From NCBI GenBank assembly GCA_964434165.1, contig CAYSUS010000023.1:1-64000 (forward strand): a stretch of DNA of 64,000 bases. Reading direction: 5' to 3'. The DNA is from CAYSUS01 sp964434165. Its GTDB lineage: Bacteria; Planctomycetota; Planctomycetia; Pirellulales; Thermoguttaceae. The position numbers and the translations under genes were made by a program. Positions 1 to 9,438 of this stretch are shown one piece after another. Each line of letters starts with the position of its first letter. Within the stretch, counting starts at the first letter, position 1. Under the pieces are notes generated by a model, which searched no databases, was not told where the DNA came from, and worked only from the letters and a program-made list of their open reading frames with translations.

Positions 1-41
1 CCGCCAGGCTAGCACCCGGGCCGCCCGGCGTCAATGGGATG

Positions 42-351
42 ATGCCTGTCCTTTTCCTTTGTCCTTTTCCCTTTCCTTTTTCGGGCCTCGTTGCGGGAGA
101 TCCTCGGTTTTGCTCCGTCGGTCAACTGCCTGGAGGACACGGTGGCGCGGGCGGCGGAACACGCTGACGCCTATTTCCACGAACAACCGCCCGTCGATCC
201 CGAGACGGAGGAGGAGGTCCTGGTGATCACCAGCGACTGCATGCGACAGGAACAATGCCTGTCCTTTTCCCTCCTTCCCCGCTTTCCGCGGGACGCAGGA
301 CGGGGACGCAGGACGGAATGCCCGTTCGGCGCGTGGCGTCGGCCCGGAGGG
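42..351. repeat. Intergenic short-repeat cluster
   Basis: A 16-bp direct repeat, ATGCCTGTCCTTTTCC, occurs at 42-57 and again at 255-270, flanking the transposase remnant. A 13-bp unit GGGACGCAGGACG is repeated twice in tandem at 290-315. Positions 340-351 share 12 bp with the core of a dispersed repeat found complete at 34600, 49708 and 60139. Pyrimidine-rich and GGGACGCAGGAC-type repeats of this kind are scattered between genes in many planctomycete genomes. No gene is supported here apart from the transposase fragment. Confidence 0.6.
91..240 (+). pseudogene. ISKra4-like transposase remnant
   Basis: About 50 codons read as a piece of a transposase resembling the ISKra4 family. The stretch ends in EEEVLVITSDC, which matches the segment that in intact family members continues into a conserved KGVP motif. 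Here the reading stops matching right after the DC, at 240, and runs into a short-repeat region. The upstream side is pyrimidine-rich and non-coding. There is no start codon with a ribosome binding site, no rest of the protein and no terminal inverted repeats. This is a gene fragment, not a working element. Family assignment is from memory of the motif and is moderately uncertain. Confidence 0.45.
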
Positions 352-359
352 TTTGCGGC

Positions 360-2201
360 CTACGGGGTGGGGCGGCGCCGCGGGACGAAGGCCAGCAGCC
401 CCAGCGCGGCCAGGGCGAACAGGGCCAGCGAGGAGGGTTCGGGGACCTTCACGGCCGTGCCGGCGAGGTCCTCGATCCGCAGGCCGGTATAGCCCGTACC
501 GGCGTTGTTCACCCGGAAGGCCAGCGTGTTGATCCCTTCGACGAACGGGCTTCCCACGGGGATGGTGAAGGAGGCCAGCGTGCCGTACTGGGCGTTTCCG
601 GCGTGGACGACGCTGCCGTTGAGGAGGATCTCCAGGCCGGCGTTGTCCGAGGCCCACATCCCGGTGATCTCGGCCGTGGCGGGGTAGAAGCCCGTCAGGT
701 CGAACGTGGCTTCGTAGAGGTATTCGCCCCCGGACGACGCCGAGGTGTCGGACTGCGGGCCGATCCACTGGGAGTCGGCGCGATTGGGCAGCCACGCGGC
801 GGGCAGGTTCTGCTGCACGAGGGCGTCGGTGCCCCCGCCGTCCGGATTCACCGCGAGCACGTAGTGGAGGTCGACCGCGCCGCCCGGCAGCGGATCGCCG
901 TTATCGTCCACGCCGGTGTTGAAGAGGCCCGGGATCGAGGTCGTCCCGCGCCGCTGCGCCAGGGCCGCGAGCTCGACGCGCAGCCCTCCCGGGCTGTCGA
1001 GCGTGTTCTCCCACACGAAGTCCAGGGTGTTATTGATGGTGTGGAAGCCACTGCCGGCGGGGATCAGGAACTCGCGCCAGCCGGTGAAGCCGTTGCCCGT
1101 GATTCCCAGCGACGCGCCGTTGAACAGGACGTCCACGACGTTGTCGTCGCCGGCCAGGGCCACGTGGACCCGGGCGGTCTCGGGCAGGAACCCGGAAAGG
1201 TCGAACGTGGTTCGCGTGACGTAGGTGCCGGAGGGGATCCCGTCGGCGCCGCTGGCGACGGTCGAGGTCCAACTCGAACCGGGGCTGCCGACCGGATCGT
1301 TGGCGAGCCAGGCGGAGTTGTTCTGCTGGACGATCGACGCTCCGGGGGCCGCGAACGAGGAGCCGTCCGGCACGGTCATGACCGTGTAGTGCGGATCTTG
1401 GCTTCCCGGCGTTAGCACCCTGCCGAAATCGTCGACGCCGGAATGGTAGGCGCTTCGCACGCGGCGGAGCGGCTCGCCTCCGCCTGCCGGCGGACCGACC
1501 AGCTCGTTGGTCAGGCCGTAGAGGTGGTAGGACCCGGTTCCGAGCCTCGTGGCGGTGACCGTCAGCGTGGGGCTCTCGGCCGTGTACGCGTAGGACAGGG
1601 CATGCACCCGGTCCGCGCGGTCCAGACCCGGCGGCACCTGGCTTGCGTCATCCGGGTTGAGGGTGGGGATCGTATCCTCGGGGTCGCCGACCCCGTTGGT
1701 GTCGAAGCCGAACCGCTGACGCCGGTCCCCCGGGCCGTCCCACTGGCGGTGGTACAGGCGGAGATCGTACGTCTGCCCGACCGTCAGCCCGGTCAGTTGG
1801 ATCACCGTGCTGGGGGCGTTGTAAACGAAGTCGTCCACCAGGTTGCGCACGTTGCCGGTGACGATGGTCGGATCGCTGTTGATGCCGTTCCCCGCGTGGC
1901 TGTTGGGCTGGTTGGTCGAGCCGGTGCCCACGATGCCCGAGCCGCTGGTGCGGTAGAACGCGCCGGGGCTGCCGTTCTCGAACTGCACGCCGTTGACGCT
2001 GGCCACGGGGGCGGTGGTGTTTTCGCCGAAATCCAGCGTGTGCGTGTAGGTCTTGGCGCCGGCGATCTGCGAGCTGGCGTCGTCGGTGATCGGGAAGTAG
2101 GCCAGCGTGCCGGCCGGGGCGCGCGGCGCCGCGCACAGGGCGATCGACAGTGCGGTGCAGAAGATGCCGAGGATGGCCGGACGGGATCTCTGGGCGAACA
2201 T
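360..2201 (-). CDS. PEP-CTERM surface protein with duplicated domain
   Basis: A 613-residue exported protein. It starts with a signal peptide (about residues 1-30). The end is a PEP-CTERM sorting signal: VPEPSS at about 586-591, a hydrophobic helix, then RRR. Such tails are recognised by exosortase, so the protein is probably processed and sent to the cell surface or matrix. Residues about 252-412 and 427-582 are two copies of one domain, sharing the pattern GVDD-G, D-HY, PDG, TFDLxGFxPxTA, DN, LNG, IPxGSxF and GLRxE. The first 240 residues are a different beta-rich region. The ATG at 2201 is preferred because it opens the signal peptide and follows GGGGT. It lies downstream of the polysaccharide-degradation genes on the same strand, 256 bp away. 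The binding target is unknown. Confidence 0.8.
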   Translation of the reverse strand: MFAQRSRPAILGIFCTALSIALCAAPRAPAGTLAYFPITDDASSQIAGAKTYTHTLDFGENTTAPVASVNGVQFENGSPGAFYRTSGSGIVGTGSTNQPNSHAGNGINSDPTIVTGNVRNLVDDFVYNAPSTVIQLTGLTVGQTYDLRLYHRQWDGPGDRRQRFGFDTNGVGDPEDTIPTLNPDDASQVPPGLDRADRVHALSYAYTAESPTLTVTATRLGTGSYHLYGLTNELVGPPAGGGEPLRRVRSAYHSGVDDFGRVLTPGSQDPHYTVMTVPDGSSFAAPGASIVQQNNSAWLANDPVGSPGSSWTSTVASGADGIPSGTYVTRTTFDLSGFLPETARVHVALAGDDNVVDVLFNGASLGITGNGFTGWREFLIPAGSGFHTINNTLDFVWENTLDSPGGLRVELAALAQRRGTTSIPGLFNTGVDDNGDPLPGGAVDLHYVLAVNPDGGGTDALVQQNLPAAWLPNRADSQWIGPQSDTSASSGGEYLYEATFDLTGFYPATAEITGMWASDNAGLEILLNGSVVHAGNAQYGTLASFTIPVGSPFVEGINTLAFRVNNAGTGYTGLRIEDLAGTAVKVPEPSSLALFALAALGLLAFVPRRRPTP

Positions 2202-2457
2202 GCGTTGACCCCCAAGTTCGAGAGGACTTGATGACGTCGCGACAGGGCCGCGGTGAGCGGACCACCGCGATTCTACTCCAAACGCCCCTGCTTGTGTCCA
2301 GTAATCCCGGCGGGAAGACCTGCAATGGCCGTGCGCGGTCGCGGGAGGGAGAGGGGGCAGGGTGACTGGGATTGCAGCCCCCCGAACGTCACCAGGACGG
2401 CGTCCTCTCGGGGGACAACCGTTGCGTCGGCGGGCCCACGGCGGGGGCACGCCGTGC
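2202..2457. other. Intergenic, nothing recognised
   Basis: A 256-bp gap between the PEP-CTERM gene start and the end of the GH105-lyase gene. It is GC-rich, and no RNA, promoter or terminator could be supported. Confidence 0.4.
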
Positions 2458-4979
2458 TCACGGCTGGCGCCCGCCGCCGGCGGCAAGCGTTACCGCGGCG
2501 TCGAAGCCGTGCAGCCACTCCTCGAGGTTCGTATAGCCGTCGCCGTCGGCGTCGCCGTGGGGGTCGTCGGGGACGTGCAGCGCGCGGCGGTTCTCGGCCA
2601 GGTCGGGCCAGGCCCCGACGTCTTCCTGGCTCCCGGGAATGCGGCCCGTGCGGGCGCGGACCTCGCGCACGATGCGGGCGTCCACCGGGTCGCGGTCGGC
2701 CGGGCGGGCGCCCGCGGCGGCCAGGACCCACTCGCGGACCTCGCCGACCGGGTCGAGGCCCAGCCGGGGGACGACGCGCAGGCCGTCCTTTCNNNNNNNN
2801 NNACGACCACCGGCGGGCGGTCCGCGCGCGACCGCTCGGGATGGACCGGCTTGCCGACCCACTCCTTGAAGACCTTGCAGTGCGGGGAGGTCCACGGGTC
2901 CTCGACCGGCTCCTGGACGTACCTGCCCCGGTCGTCCGTGTAGCTGTACAAGAGGTCGTCGAGGAAGACGCGGCCGACCTCCTCGCCCGGCCGCGCGATG
3001 AAGCGGACGAGGCACGGGGTGTTGTCCACGTGGACTCCGACCACGCTCGCCTGCGCGCCGCCGCCGTGAGTGCACCCGCGGCGAGGCGCGTTTTGCAAGG
3101 TCATGGCGATCCCGGGCCGCTCGTTGGCGCCGTACACGAGGTTGTTGACGATGGCGATGCGGACCCCCGGGCCGGCCGCGGGGTTGCGGTCGGCGTTGTG
3201 GGCGAAGAGGTTGCCGATCACGGCGACGTTCTGCCCCTCGCCCTCGCCTTGCTTGAGGATGAGGAGCCCCTTGGAATGCCCTCCCTTGTGATGTTTCGGG
3301 CTATTGAGGCACTCGCTGAAGATGCAGTGGCGGAAGGTCGCGTGGCTGGCGCGGGACTGCACGTTCTCGTCGGTGGCCCAACTGAACGAGCAGTGGTCGA
3401 TGACGACCCGCTCCCCGCCCACCTTGAGGTTGTCGCGCTCGCTCCACTGGGTCCACCCGCTCTTCTCGTCGCGCTCGGGTCGGGCCGGATCGCGGAGGTC
3501 GCCGACGCGGAAGCGAAGGTGCTGGATCAGCACGTCGTGGGTGTTCACGTGGAGCTCGCAGCCCTTGAGCGTGATGCCGGGCGAGGGGGCGGTCTGGCCG
3601 GCCACGGTGACGTAGGGGTGCTTGATGGAGAGGTGCCCCCGCGGCGTGAAGTCGATGTTGCCCGACACCTCGAACACCACCACGCGCGGACCCTCGGCCT
3701 CGAGGGCCGCACGCAGCGAGCCGGGCCCCTCACGCGCGAGGCTCGTGACCCTGATCACCCGGGTCGTGGGCACGTCGAGGTGCCGGCCGCTGCCGGCGGG
3801 CGTCTCCATGCCGAAGCCGGCCGCGCCGGGGACGACGGGCAGGGTCGCGTCGCGCGGCGCGGGCGGGCCCGCGCGGGGCTCGGCATCCGATTCGGCTCCG
3901 ACCAGCGCAAGCAGCTGCTCGCCCGCAAGGAGGAACAGACCCATCGCGTACTCGTGGGTCATCTCGCGGGTGGCCGGGGCGGGCTCGGCGCCCACCGGCT
4001 GCACGAAGCCGAGCTTGCCGTCCGGCTGCACGTGGCGGACCAGGCCCTGCCAGGCCTTCTTCACCACCGGCAGGTACGTCTGGCGGTCGAGCACCTCGTG
4101 GTTGATCCCCCAGGCCAGGGCGTAGCAGAAGAAGGCGGTGCCGCTCGTCTCGGGGTTGGGAAACTGCTGGGGATCGTCGAGACTGGAGCGCCACAGGCCG
4201 TCCGGGCCCTGGCGCGGGGCGAGCGCCGCGGCCATGGTCTTGAGCAACTCGAGGTAGTCGTCGTAGCGCTCGTTGTGCTGCGGAAGATACTCCAGCACGC
4301 GGGGGATGCCGGCGATGACCCAGCCGTTGCCCCGCGACCAGAAGACCTTCCTGCCGTGGGCGGTCTTGGCATCGAAGTACCGCTTGTCGCGATAGAACAG
4401 GCCGTACTCCTCGTCGAACAGGTGGTCGGCCACGTCCCAGTACACCGCGTTGAGGTAGTCGTAGTACTTCTCCTGGCCGGTGGCCTTGCCGAGCATGGCG
4501 ATGGTGGGCGGGCCGACGTACAGGGTGTCGCAGTAGTACCAGCCCTTGCGCGGCGGCTCGCCGGCCGCGATCCTCTCCATGCGCGAATCAACGTAGGCGC
4601 GGATCCTCGAGATTTCCGCCGCGCGGGGATCGAGGAAGTGAAGCTCCAGGTAGGTCTGCCCGCAGGTCTTCCGGTTGGCCGGCTCGCGCTCGCTGCCCTC
4701 GGCCCACTGGTGCTTCTCGGCCCATCGCCGCGCCTGGGCGAGGATCGCCGGGTCGCGCGTCGCGCGGTACAGGCCCATGACGCCCGTGTAGTACGTGGCG
4801 CGAATCCAGTTGCGGTCGGTCTCCTTCCAGGGGTGCGCCAACTGGTAGTCGCGGACCTTGCGCATGACCTGGAGGATGCGCTTCCGGGTGAAGACGTCGT
4901 CGTCGGTGCGCTGCTCCGCGCGCGCCGACGAGAGGGCGCCGAGCAGGCACAGCAGGATCAAGCCGGACCGAACTCGCAT
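2458..4979 (-). CDS. GH105 hydrolase-pectate lyase fusion (gap-interrupted)
   Basis: A secreted two-domain enzyme. Residues 1-21 are a signal peptide. About 28-360 match GH88/GH105 unsaturated rhamnogalacturonyl hydrolases, with the family motif RGNGW at 216-220. About 383 to the end is a pectate-lyase-like right-handed beta-helix, with DHCSFSWATDE at about 528-538. The two domains would cut pectic polysaccharide and then remove the unsaturated sugar. A run of ten N at 2793-2802 interrupts the gene. The frame that fits the family before the gap differs from the frame after it, which ends in a planctomycete-type DGDGYTNLEEWL tail with stop at 2458. The frames join only if the true gap length leaves remainder 2 on division by 3, so this is most likely an assembly artefact. 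The start has a strong GAGGAGGAA ribosome site. Confidence 0.8.
2793..2802. other. Assembly gap (10 N)
   Basis: Ten undetermined bases inside the GH105-lyase gene. The coding frame differs on the two sides, so the placeholder length is probably wrong. Confidence 0.98.
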
Positions 4980-5003
4980 GGATGGTTCCTCCTCGGAAAG
5001 GGC

Positions 5004-6461
5004 CTACCGCACGCGCACGCGCTCGGGCTCGGCCAGCGGCCCTTCCATCGTGTAGGGGAGGCGCCATACGCGCTGGCCGCTGGAGTCGGCGAAGTACAGG
5101 CGCGAGGGGCTCAGCCGCGTGGGATCGCCGTCGGCCCAGAACACGAAGAACGGGTCGCGGGCATTGAGCGGGCGCCGGGCGTAGTTGTGGTTCTGCTCGC
5201 TGGACCGCGTGAGCTGGGCCGTCTTCGACCAGGTCTCCCCGCGGTCGCGGCTCTCCCACATGGCCATCTCACCGCCGCCGTGATAGGGCTGGGGGCCGGG
5301 CTGCGTGGGGCCGATCACGAGCCACCGCCGCTCGTCGAGGTACAGGCTGCCCATGTCGTAGTTGTGATCGGCGCGGCAGATCTCGGTGGTCTGCCACGAG
5401 GCGCCGTCCCACCGGGTGACGCGCCACAGGCGCGGGTCGTTGGGCGGGCCCGGCTGATGCCCCCGGCTGGTGATGTACAGGAACACGGGTTGGCCGTCGC
5501 GGTCGAAGCCCATGTCCTTCAAATAGACGTTCAGCCCCTGGCTGGCGTAGTCGATCGCCCGGGCCGGGCTTTCGACCTCCGTGATCGGCAGCTCCACGGG
5601 CGTGCCGTCCACGGTGGTCCACGTGCGGCCCATGTCAGTCGTCTGGACATAATAGACGTCGGTGCGCCGGTCGGGGTCGCCGTTGGGATGGCGGTTGAAG
5701 AACGTGCCGACCTTGTCGCCCCACAGCGCGCTGGTCTGGTAGTGGCCGCCCCGCGAGTCGCCCTTCTCGCGGATGCCGGCCAGCTTGCGATCGTCGGTCC
5801 AGGTGCGGCCGTCCTCGCTACGTTCGAAGTACAGCTCGCGCACGCCCGTGTACTTGGTGAACAGGTTGAGGAAGCCCTTGCCCTCAAGGCACTTCGGCTG
5901 CGGGTAGGTCATCTCCTCCTGCGAGACGCGCTCGAACGACGCCACGGAATACGGCTCGGCGCTGCGGTACTTGAAGCCCGGCCGGTGCCGCGCCCGACCG
6001 CTGACGAACACCCAGACGTAGCCCTCTCGGTCGACGGCCAGGCTGGGGTTGTCGTGGGGGTCGTCCACGCCCTGCTTGTCGTGGACCACGGTGGGCCGGG
6101 GCACCTGGTTCGTCTTGTGATCGTAGTACGACGCCATGCACAGCAGGTGCCGCTTGTCGGGCGCGGTGGTGCCGCCGTACACGAAGAACGTCTTGTCCAC
6201 CTCGGGACAATACACGGCCAGGGGATTGTGCTTGGCCGTGTAGGTCCCCAGCCCGCCGGAGTACTTGTCGCCGTAGGGGAACACCGGCTTGCGCGACCGC
6301 GGGCCGTAGGCCTCATCGCCCTGGCCCTTGCCGTAGTACTGCCCCAGGGTGAACCAGATACCCTGGTAGCCGTCGATGGGCCGGGCGGCGGGCTGTTCGG
6401 CTCGGACGCCGACCGCCCCCAGACAGAGCATCGCGGCGATCAGGAAACGGTGTCTTCTCAT
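5004..6461 (-). CDS. BNR-repeat (sialidase-like propeller) secreted protein
   Basis: A 485-residue protein with a signal peptide (about 1-21) and several Asp-box-like turns such as SEDGRTWTD, DMGRTW and SRDRGETW, which mark a BNR beta-propeller. The overall pattern fits the BNR_4 group that contains some polysaccharide lyases, including ulvan lyase families, as well as proteins without known activity. No catalytic residue set can be assigned safely. It ends 24 bp before the GH105-lyase fusion on the same strand, so the two are probably one transcript. The start at 6461 follows an excellent GAGGAGGAAT ribosome site. By context it probably helps bind or cleave an acidic plant or algal polysaccharide; that is inference. 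Confidence 0.75.
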   Translation of the reverse strand: MRRHRFLIAAMLCLGAVGVRAEQPAARPIDGYQGIWFTLGQYYGKGQGDEAYGPRSRKPVFPYGDKYSGGLGTYTAKHNPLAVYCPEVDKTFFVYGGTTAPDKRHLLCMASYYDHKTNQVPRPTVVHDKQGVDDPHDNPSLAVDREGYVWVFVSGRARHRPGFKYRSAEPYSVASFERVSQEEMTYPQPKCLEGKGFLNLFTKYTGVRELYFERSEDGRTWTDDRKLAGIREKGDSRGGHYQTSALWGDKVGTFFNRHPNGDPDRRTDVYYVQTTDMGRTWTTVDGTPVELPITEVESPARAIDYASQGLNVYLKDMGFDRDGQPVFLYITSRGHQPGPPNDPRLWRVTRWDGASWQTTEICRADHNYDMGSLYLDERRWLVIGPTQPGPQPYHGGGEMAMWESRDRGETWSKTAQLTRSSEQNHNYARRPLNARDPFFVFWADGDPTRLSPSRLYFADSSGQRVWRLPYTMEGPLAEPERVRVR

Positions 6462-6673
6462 GGTATTCCTCCTCGAAGGGACGCTCGGTGTCGCGGGGCC
6501 AACTCGCGTTCCGGAATCCGGGAAAGGGGACAGGACCCTTTTCCCACCCGGTGTCGGGCACGGCCATTTGGCGGAGGCGCACGGGGTCGCGGTTCTTCTC
6601 TCCGCCGGGGCGCTGGTTTCATTCATGGCGAAGCGGATTCGGGGGAAGACTCCCGCCCCCTGCTCCCCTTCGA

Positions 6674-8047
6674 TCATTCGTCCTGAAGCTCGTAGGCCCC
6701 GACATCGACGCCGCCGCCCTGGGGCCGCGCGGTGCCCAGCCGGTCGGTCTCGGGGGCCGTCTGGCGGCTGCCCGCATCGACGGCGGGGCTTCCCTTCTTC
6801 AAGCGGAGGTCGCCCGCGGCGAAATCGACGAACCAGGACTGCGGGTCGCGGGCGATCAGGTTGTGATCGACCTCGATGTCCTTGCCCTCCGACACGTGGA
6901 TCGCGCTGGCCAGGTTGTTGCGGATCGTGCAGCCGGAGGAGGGCGTGCCGTTCTTGTGCTTGCCGATGCGCACCGCGGCGGGCCCGGGGCGCTGGTCGTT
7001 GGGGTCGATGACCGTGTTGTTGACGATGCGGCACCCGCGCGCGCCGCCGAGGGTGATGCCGTGGTAGTGATCGACGAGCACCACGTTGTTCTCGACGATC
7101 CAGTCCACGAACATCCCGTCGAAGCATCCAATGCCCTGGAGCGTGCCACGGTGCGGCTGGTTGGGGTCCTCGTAGTTGATGATCGTATTGCCCCGCAGGA
7201 CCATGCCCACGACCTGGCCGCTCCCCACGCCCTTCGGCCCGTGGGACCAGCTCTGGAACCCGTCGTCGTGGTTGTCGTTGACGTCGTAGCAGTTCTTCAC
7301 CACGTTGTACTGGAACACGCTGTGATCGCCGAGGCCGCGGAGCCCGTCGCCGGCGAAGTTCTCCACCATGTTGCGCTCCACCAGGGCGTGGGACGCGCCC
7401 ACCGTGATGCCCGAGTTGACGTTCTTCAGCCGGTTGCCGCGCACGGTGATCCGCGTGCCGTCGGCTTCGATGCCGCTTGAGGACAGCTCGTTCCACTGGG
7501 CCGCGGACCAGGCCGTAGCGTCCTCGGTCGATCGCAGCGTGCACCCTTCCACCAGCACGTCGTGGATCGGGCCCTGCCAGCCGTGCGACTCCAGGTCGAT
7601 GAGGTTGCGGGGCTTCTTGCCGGAGCCGAACTCCGGGCTGACGTGAAGGCCCTTGAGCGCCCAGTTGGAGCCGGACCGCACGAGCACGCTGTGGAAGCGG
7701 GGCGTCTGGCCCTCGGCCGCGGCGATGGTGATGACGCCGGCATTGTAATAGCCCTGGATCCGCAGGTCGCCGTAGTCGCCGCTGCGCAGCCAGATCGTAT
7801 CGCCGGCCTTGACCGGGGCGCCCGCGTCTCTCGGCACCAGCTTGCTCTCGTCCTGGTACGGGAGCGCGTCCCACTGCCGGCTCTCGACCAGACCCTTGTC
7901 GAAGACCCCCTGCAAGCTCCGCCAGGGCCTGTCGGCGCTGCCGTCGCCTGCCGGATCGCCGCGCTGGGGGTCCACGAAGAACTCGGCCGCGTGGAGCGGG
8001 GCCGCGGCGAGCAGCACGATGGCAAGGGAGTTGAGGGTGCGTCGCAT
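6674..8047 (-). CDS. Right-handed beta-helix protein, polysaccharide lyase-like
   Basis: A 457-residue secreted protein with a signal peptide (MRRTLNSLAIVLLAAAPLHA). It then has the planctomycete opening FVDPQRGDPAGDGSADRPW, typical of extracellular parallel beta-helix proteins that begin with a sugar-lyase-like fold. Many Asn-ladder coils follow (VRGNRLKNVNSG, VEGCTL, IVNNTVIDPN, IRNNLA). The C-terminal LKKGSPAVDAG and VDVGAYE are standard for these families. It is probably a polysaccharide lyase or binding protein. The exact lyase family is not clear. It is the first gene of the minus-strand run with the BNR and GH105-lyase genes, 212 bp upstream of the BNR start. Confidence 0.75.
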   Translation of the reverse strand: MRRTLNSLAIVLLAAAPLHAAEFFVDPQRGDPAGDGSADRPWRSLQGVFDKGLVESRQWDALPYQDESKLVPRDAGAPVKAGDTIWLRSGDYGDLRIQGYYNAGVITIAAAEGQTPRFHSVLVRSGSNWALKGLHVSPEFGSGKKPRNLIDLESHGWQGPIHDVLVEGCTLRSTEDATAWSAAQWNELSSSGIEADGTRITVRGNRLKNVNSGITVGASHALVERNMVENFAGDGLRGLGDHSVFQYNVVKNCYDVNDNHDDGFQSWSHGPKGVGSGQVVGMVLRGNTIINYEDPNQPHRGTLQGIGCFDGMFVDWIVENNVVLVDHYHGITLGGARGCRIVNNTVIDPNDQRPGPAAVRIGKHKNGTPSSGCTIRNNLASAIHVSEGKDIEVDHNLIARDPQSWFVDFAAGDLRLKKGSPAVDAGSRQTAPETDRLGTARPQGGGVDVGAYELQDE

Positions 8048-8306
8048 GGGTGGAGTCCTTGGGGCGGGGGGGGCAGATGCTCCTGCGGGCGGTCGGTTGC
8101 CGGCACGGCCGGACGCGACGAGACCAGTATAGTCCGAACGTCGGCCGTTGTGGCAGGGCCGTCGGCACGTCCCTCGCCCGCGCTTCGGGTTGCGATGTCG
8201 GAGGGCAGCCACCCAATCGGCAACTCGAAGAGCACGAAACCGCCTTGCGCGATTCCGGGGAAATGGTCCCGACCTCTTCGCCCTCCCAGGAATCGTGCAC
8301 GGCGAT

Positions 8307-9305
8307 TCAGCAAGGAGCCTCGTCGCCCAGCGATCGCAGGAGGCAGAGGACCGCGGCGTGGACGATGTCCTCGACCGTGGCCCCGCGCGACAGGTCGCTG
8401 ATGGGCTTGCGGAAGCCCTGGAGGATGGGCCCGATCGCCTGGGCGCCGGCCAGGTACTCGGTGAGCTTGTAGGCGATGTTGCCCGACGTCAGGTCCGGAA
8501 AGACCAGCACGTTGGCGCGTCCGGCGACCGGGCTGGGCTGCTTGAGTTTGCGCGCCGCCACGTCGGCCACCAGCGCCGCGTCGGCCTGGAGCTCGCCGTC
8601 GATCACCATTTCGGGGGCCTTGTGCCTGGCGATCCGCAGCGCCTCGGTGATGCGCGCGACCCGATCGTGCGAGGCGCTGCCCTTGGTCGAGAACGACAGC
8701 ATGGCCACGCGCGGCGGCTCGTCGAGCAGCGCCCGGGCGCTTCGCTCCGAGGCCACGGCGATGTCGGCCAGTTGGGCGGGCGTGGGATCGACGTTGACTG
8801 CGCAGTCGGCGTAGATCAGCGGATGGTTCTTCCTGCCCTGGAAGTCCGGCAGGATCATCAGGAAGAAGCTGCTGGGGACGTCCACGCCCTCGGCCGGTCC
8901 GACCGCCAGCACGCCCGCACTGATCACCGCGGCCGTGGTATGGCGCACGCCGGCCACCATGGTGGGGGCGTCGCCTTCGGCGACCATCATGCAGGCGAAG
9001 TAAAGGGGGCGCTTGACGATTCGCCTGGCAACCTGGACATCTACGCGGCGGGCCCGTGCGTAGGCGGCGGCGTACTGCTTCAGCCTGTCGCTCTGGGCGG
9101 GATGGATGGTGGAAATGCCGTCCAGCGGCACGCCGGCCTCGGCCGCGGCGCGATCGATCTCGGCCGGCGCTCCCAGCACGAGGGGCTCGGCGATGCCCTC
9201 GTCCTTCAGCCGCCGGGCGGCGGCCACCACCCGTGGATCGCCGCCCTCGGGCAGCACGGCCCGGAGCCTTCGCCTCCTGGCGCGCTCGATCAACCGCTGC
9301 ATCAT
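8307..9305 (-). CDS. pta: Phosphate acetyltransferase
   Basis: A 332-residue protein that matches the short form of phosphate acetyltransferase in length and pattern, e.g. LPEGGDPRVVAAA near the N-terminus, the NVDPTPAQLADIA region, and DGELQADAAL and FPDLTSGNIAYK towards the C-terminus. It converts acetyl-CoA and phosphate to acetyl phosphate in the cytoplasm, linking to acetate formation or use. No acetate kinase gene is adjacent in this window. The first two codons are both ATG, so the true start may be one codon later. Confidence 0.93.
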   Translation of the reverse strand: MMQRLIERARRRRLRAVLPEGGDPRVVAAARRLKDEGIAEPLVLGAPAEIDRAAAEAGVPLDGISTIHPAQSDRLKQYAAAYARARRVDVQVARRIVKRPLYFACMMVAEGDAPTMVAGVRHTTAAVISAGVLAVGPAEGVDVPSSFFLMILPDFQGRKNHPLIYADCAVNVDPTPAQLADIAVASERSARALLDEPPRVAMLSFSTKGSASHDRVARITEALRIARHKAPEMVIDGELQADAALVADVAARKLKQPSPVAGRANVLVFPDLTSGNIAYKLTEYLAGAQAIGPILQGFRKPISDLSRGATVEDIVHAAVLCLLRSLGDEAPC

Positions 9306-9438
9306 GTCGCGCCGCGGCGGCGCCGCGCCCCCGTGAAGTGCCGCTTGCAGCAGGGTGCCGCTGGGAGCACACGTCCCGGGCGAAGCGCGATTGTAGCGTG
9401 CGGCCCGGCCGCGTTCAATTCACCGGGGGCGTTTCTCC

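Noticed and set aside
31..795. A 254-residue minus-strand open frame over the PEP-CTERM gene end
   Set aside because: Arg/Pro/Gly-rich composition with no motif; a shadow of the PEP-CTERM frame.
2786..2808. Programmed frameshift in the GH105-lyase gene
   Set aside because: The change of frame coincides exactly with the ten N, so a wrong gap size is the simpler explanation.
6462..6673. A gene between the BNR and beta-helix genes (open frame 6313-6582)
   Set aside because: The frame overlaps the BNR gene start, is not protein-like, and consists of dispersed short-repeat sequence such as GGGGACAGGACCC.
2253..6686. A 1477-residue open frame on the plus strand, opposite the GH105-lyase and BNR genes
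   Set aside because: It lies antisense to well-supported genes, has no domain or motif and the composition expected from reading GC-rich codons backwards. The same holds for long plus-strand frames at 14675-17551 and 43750-46257.
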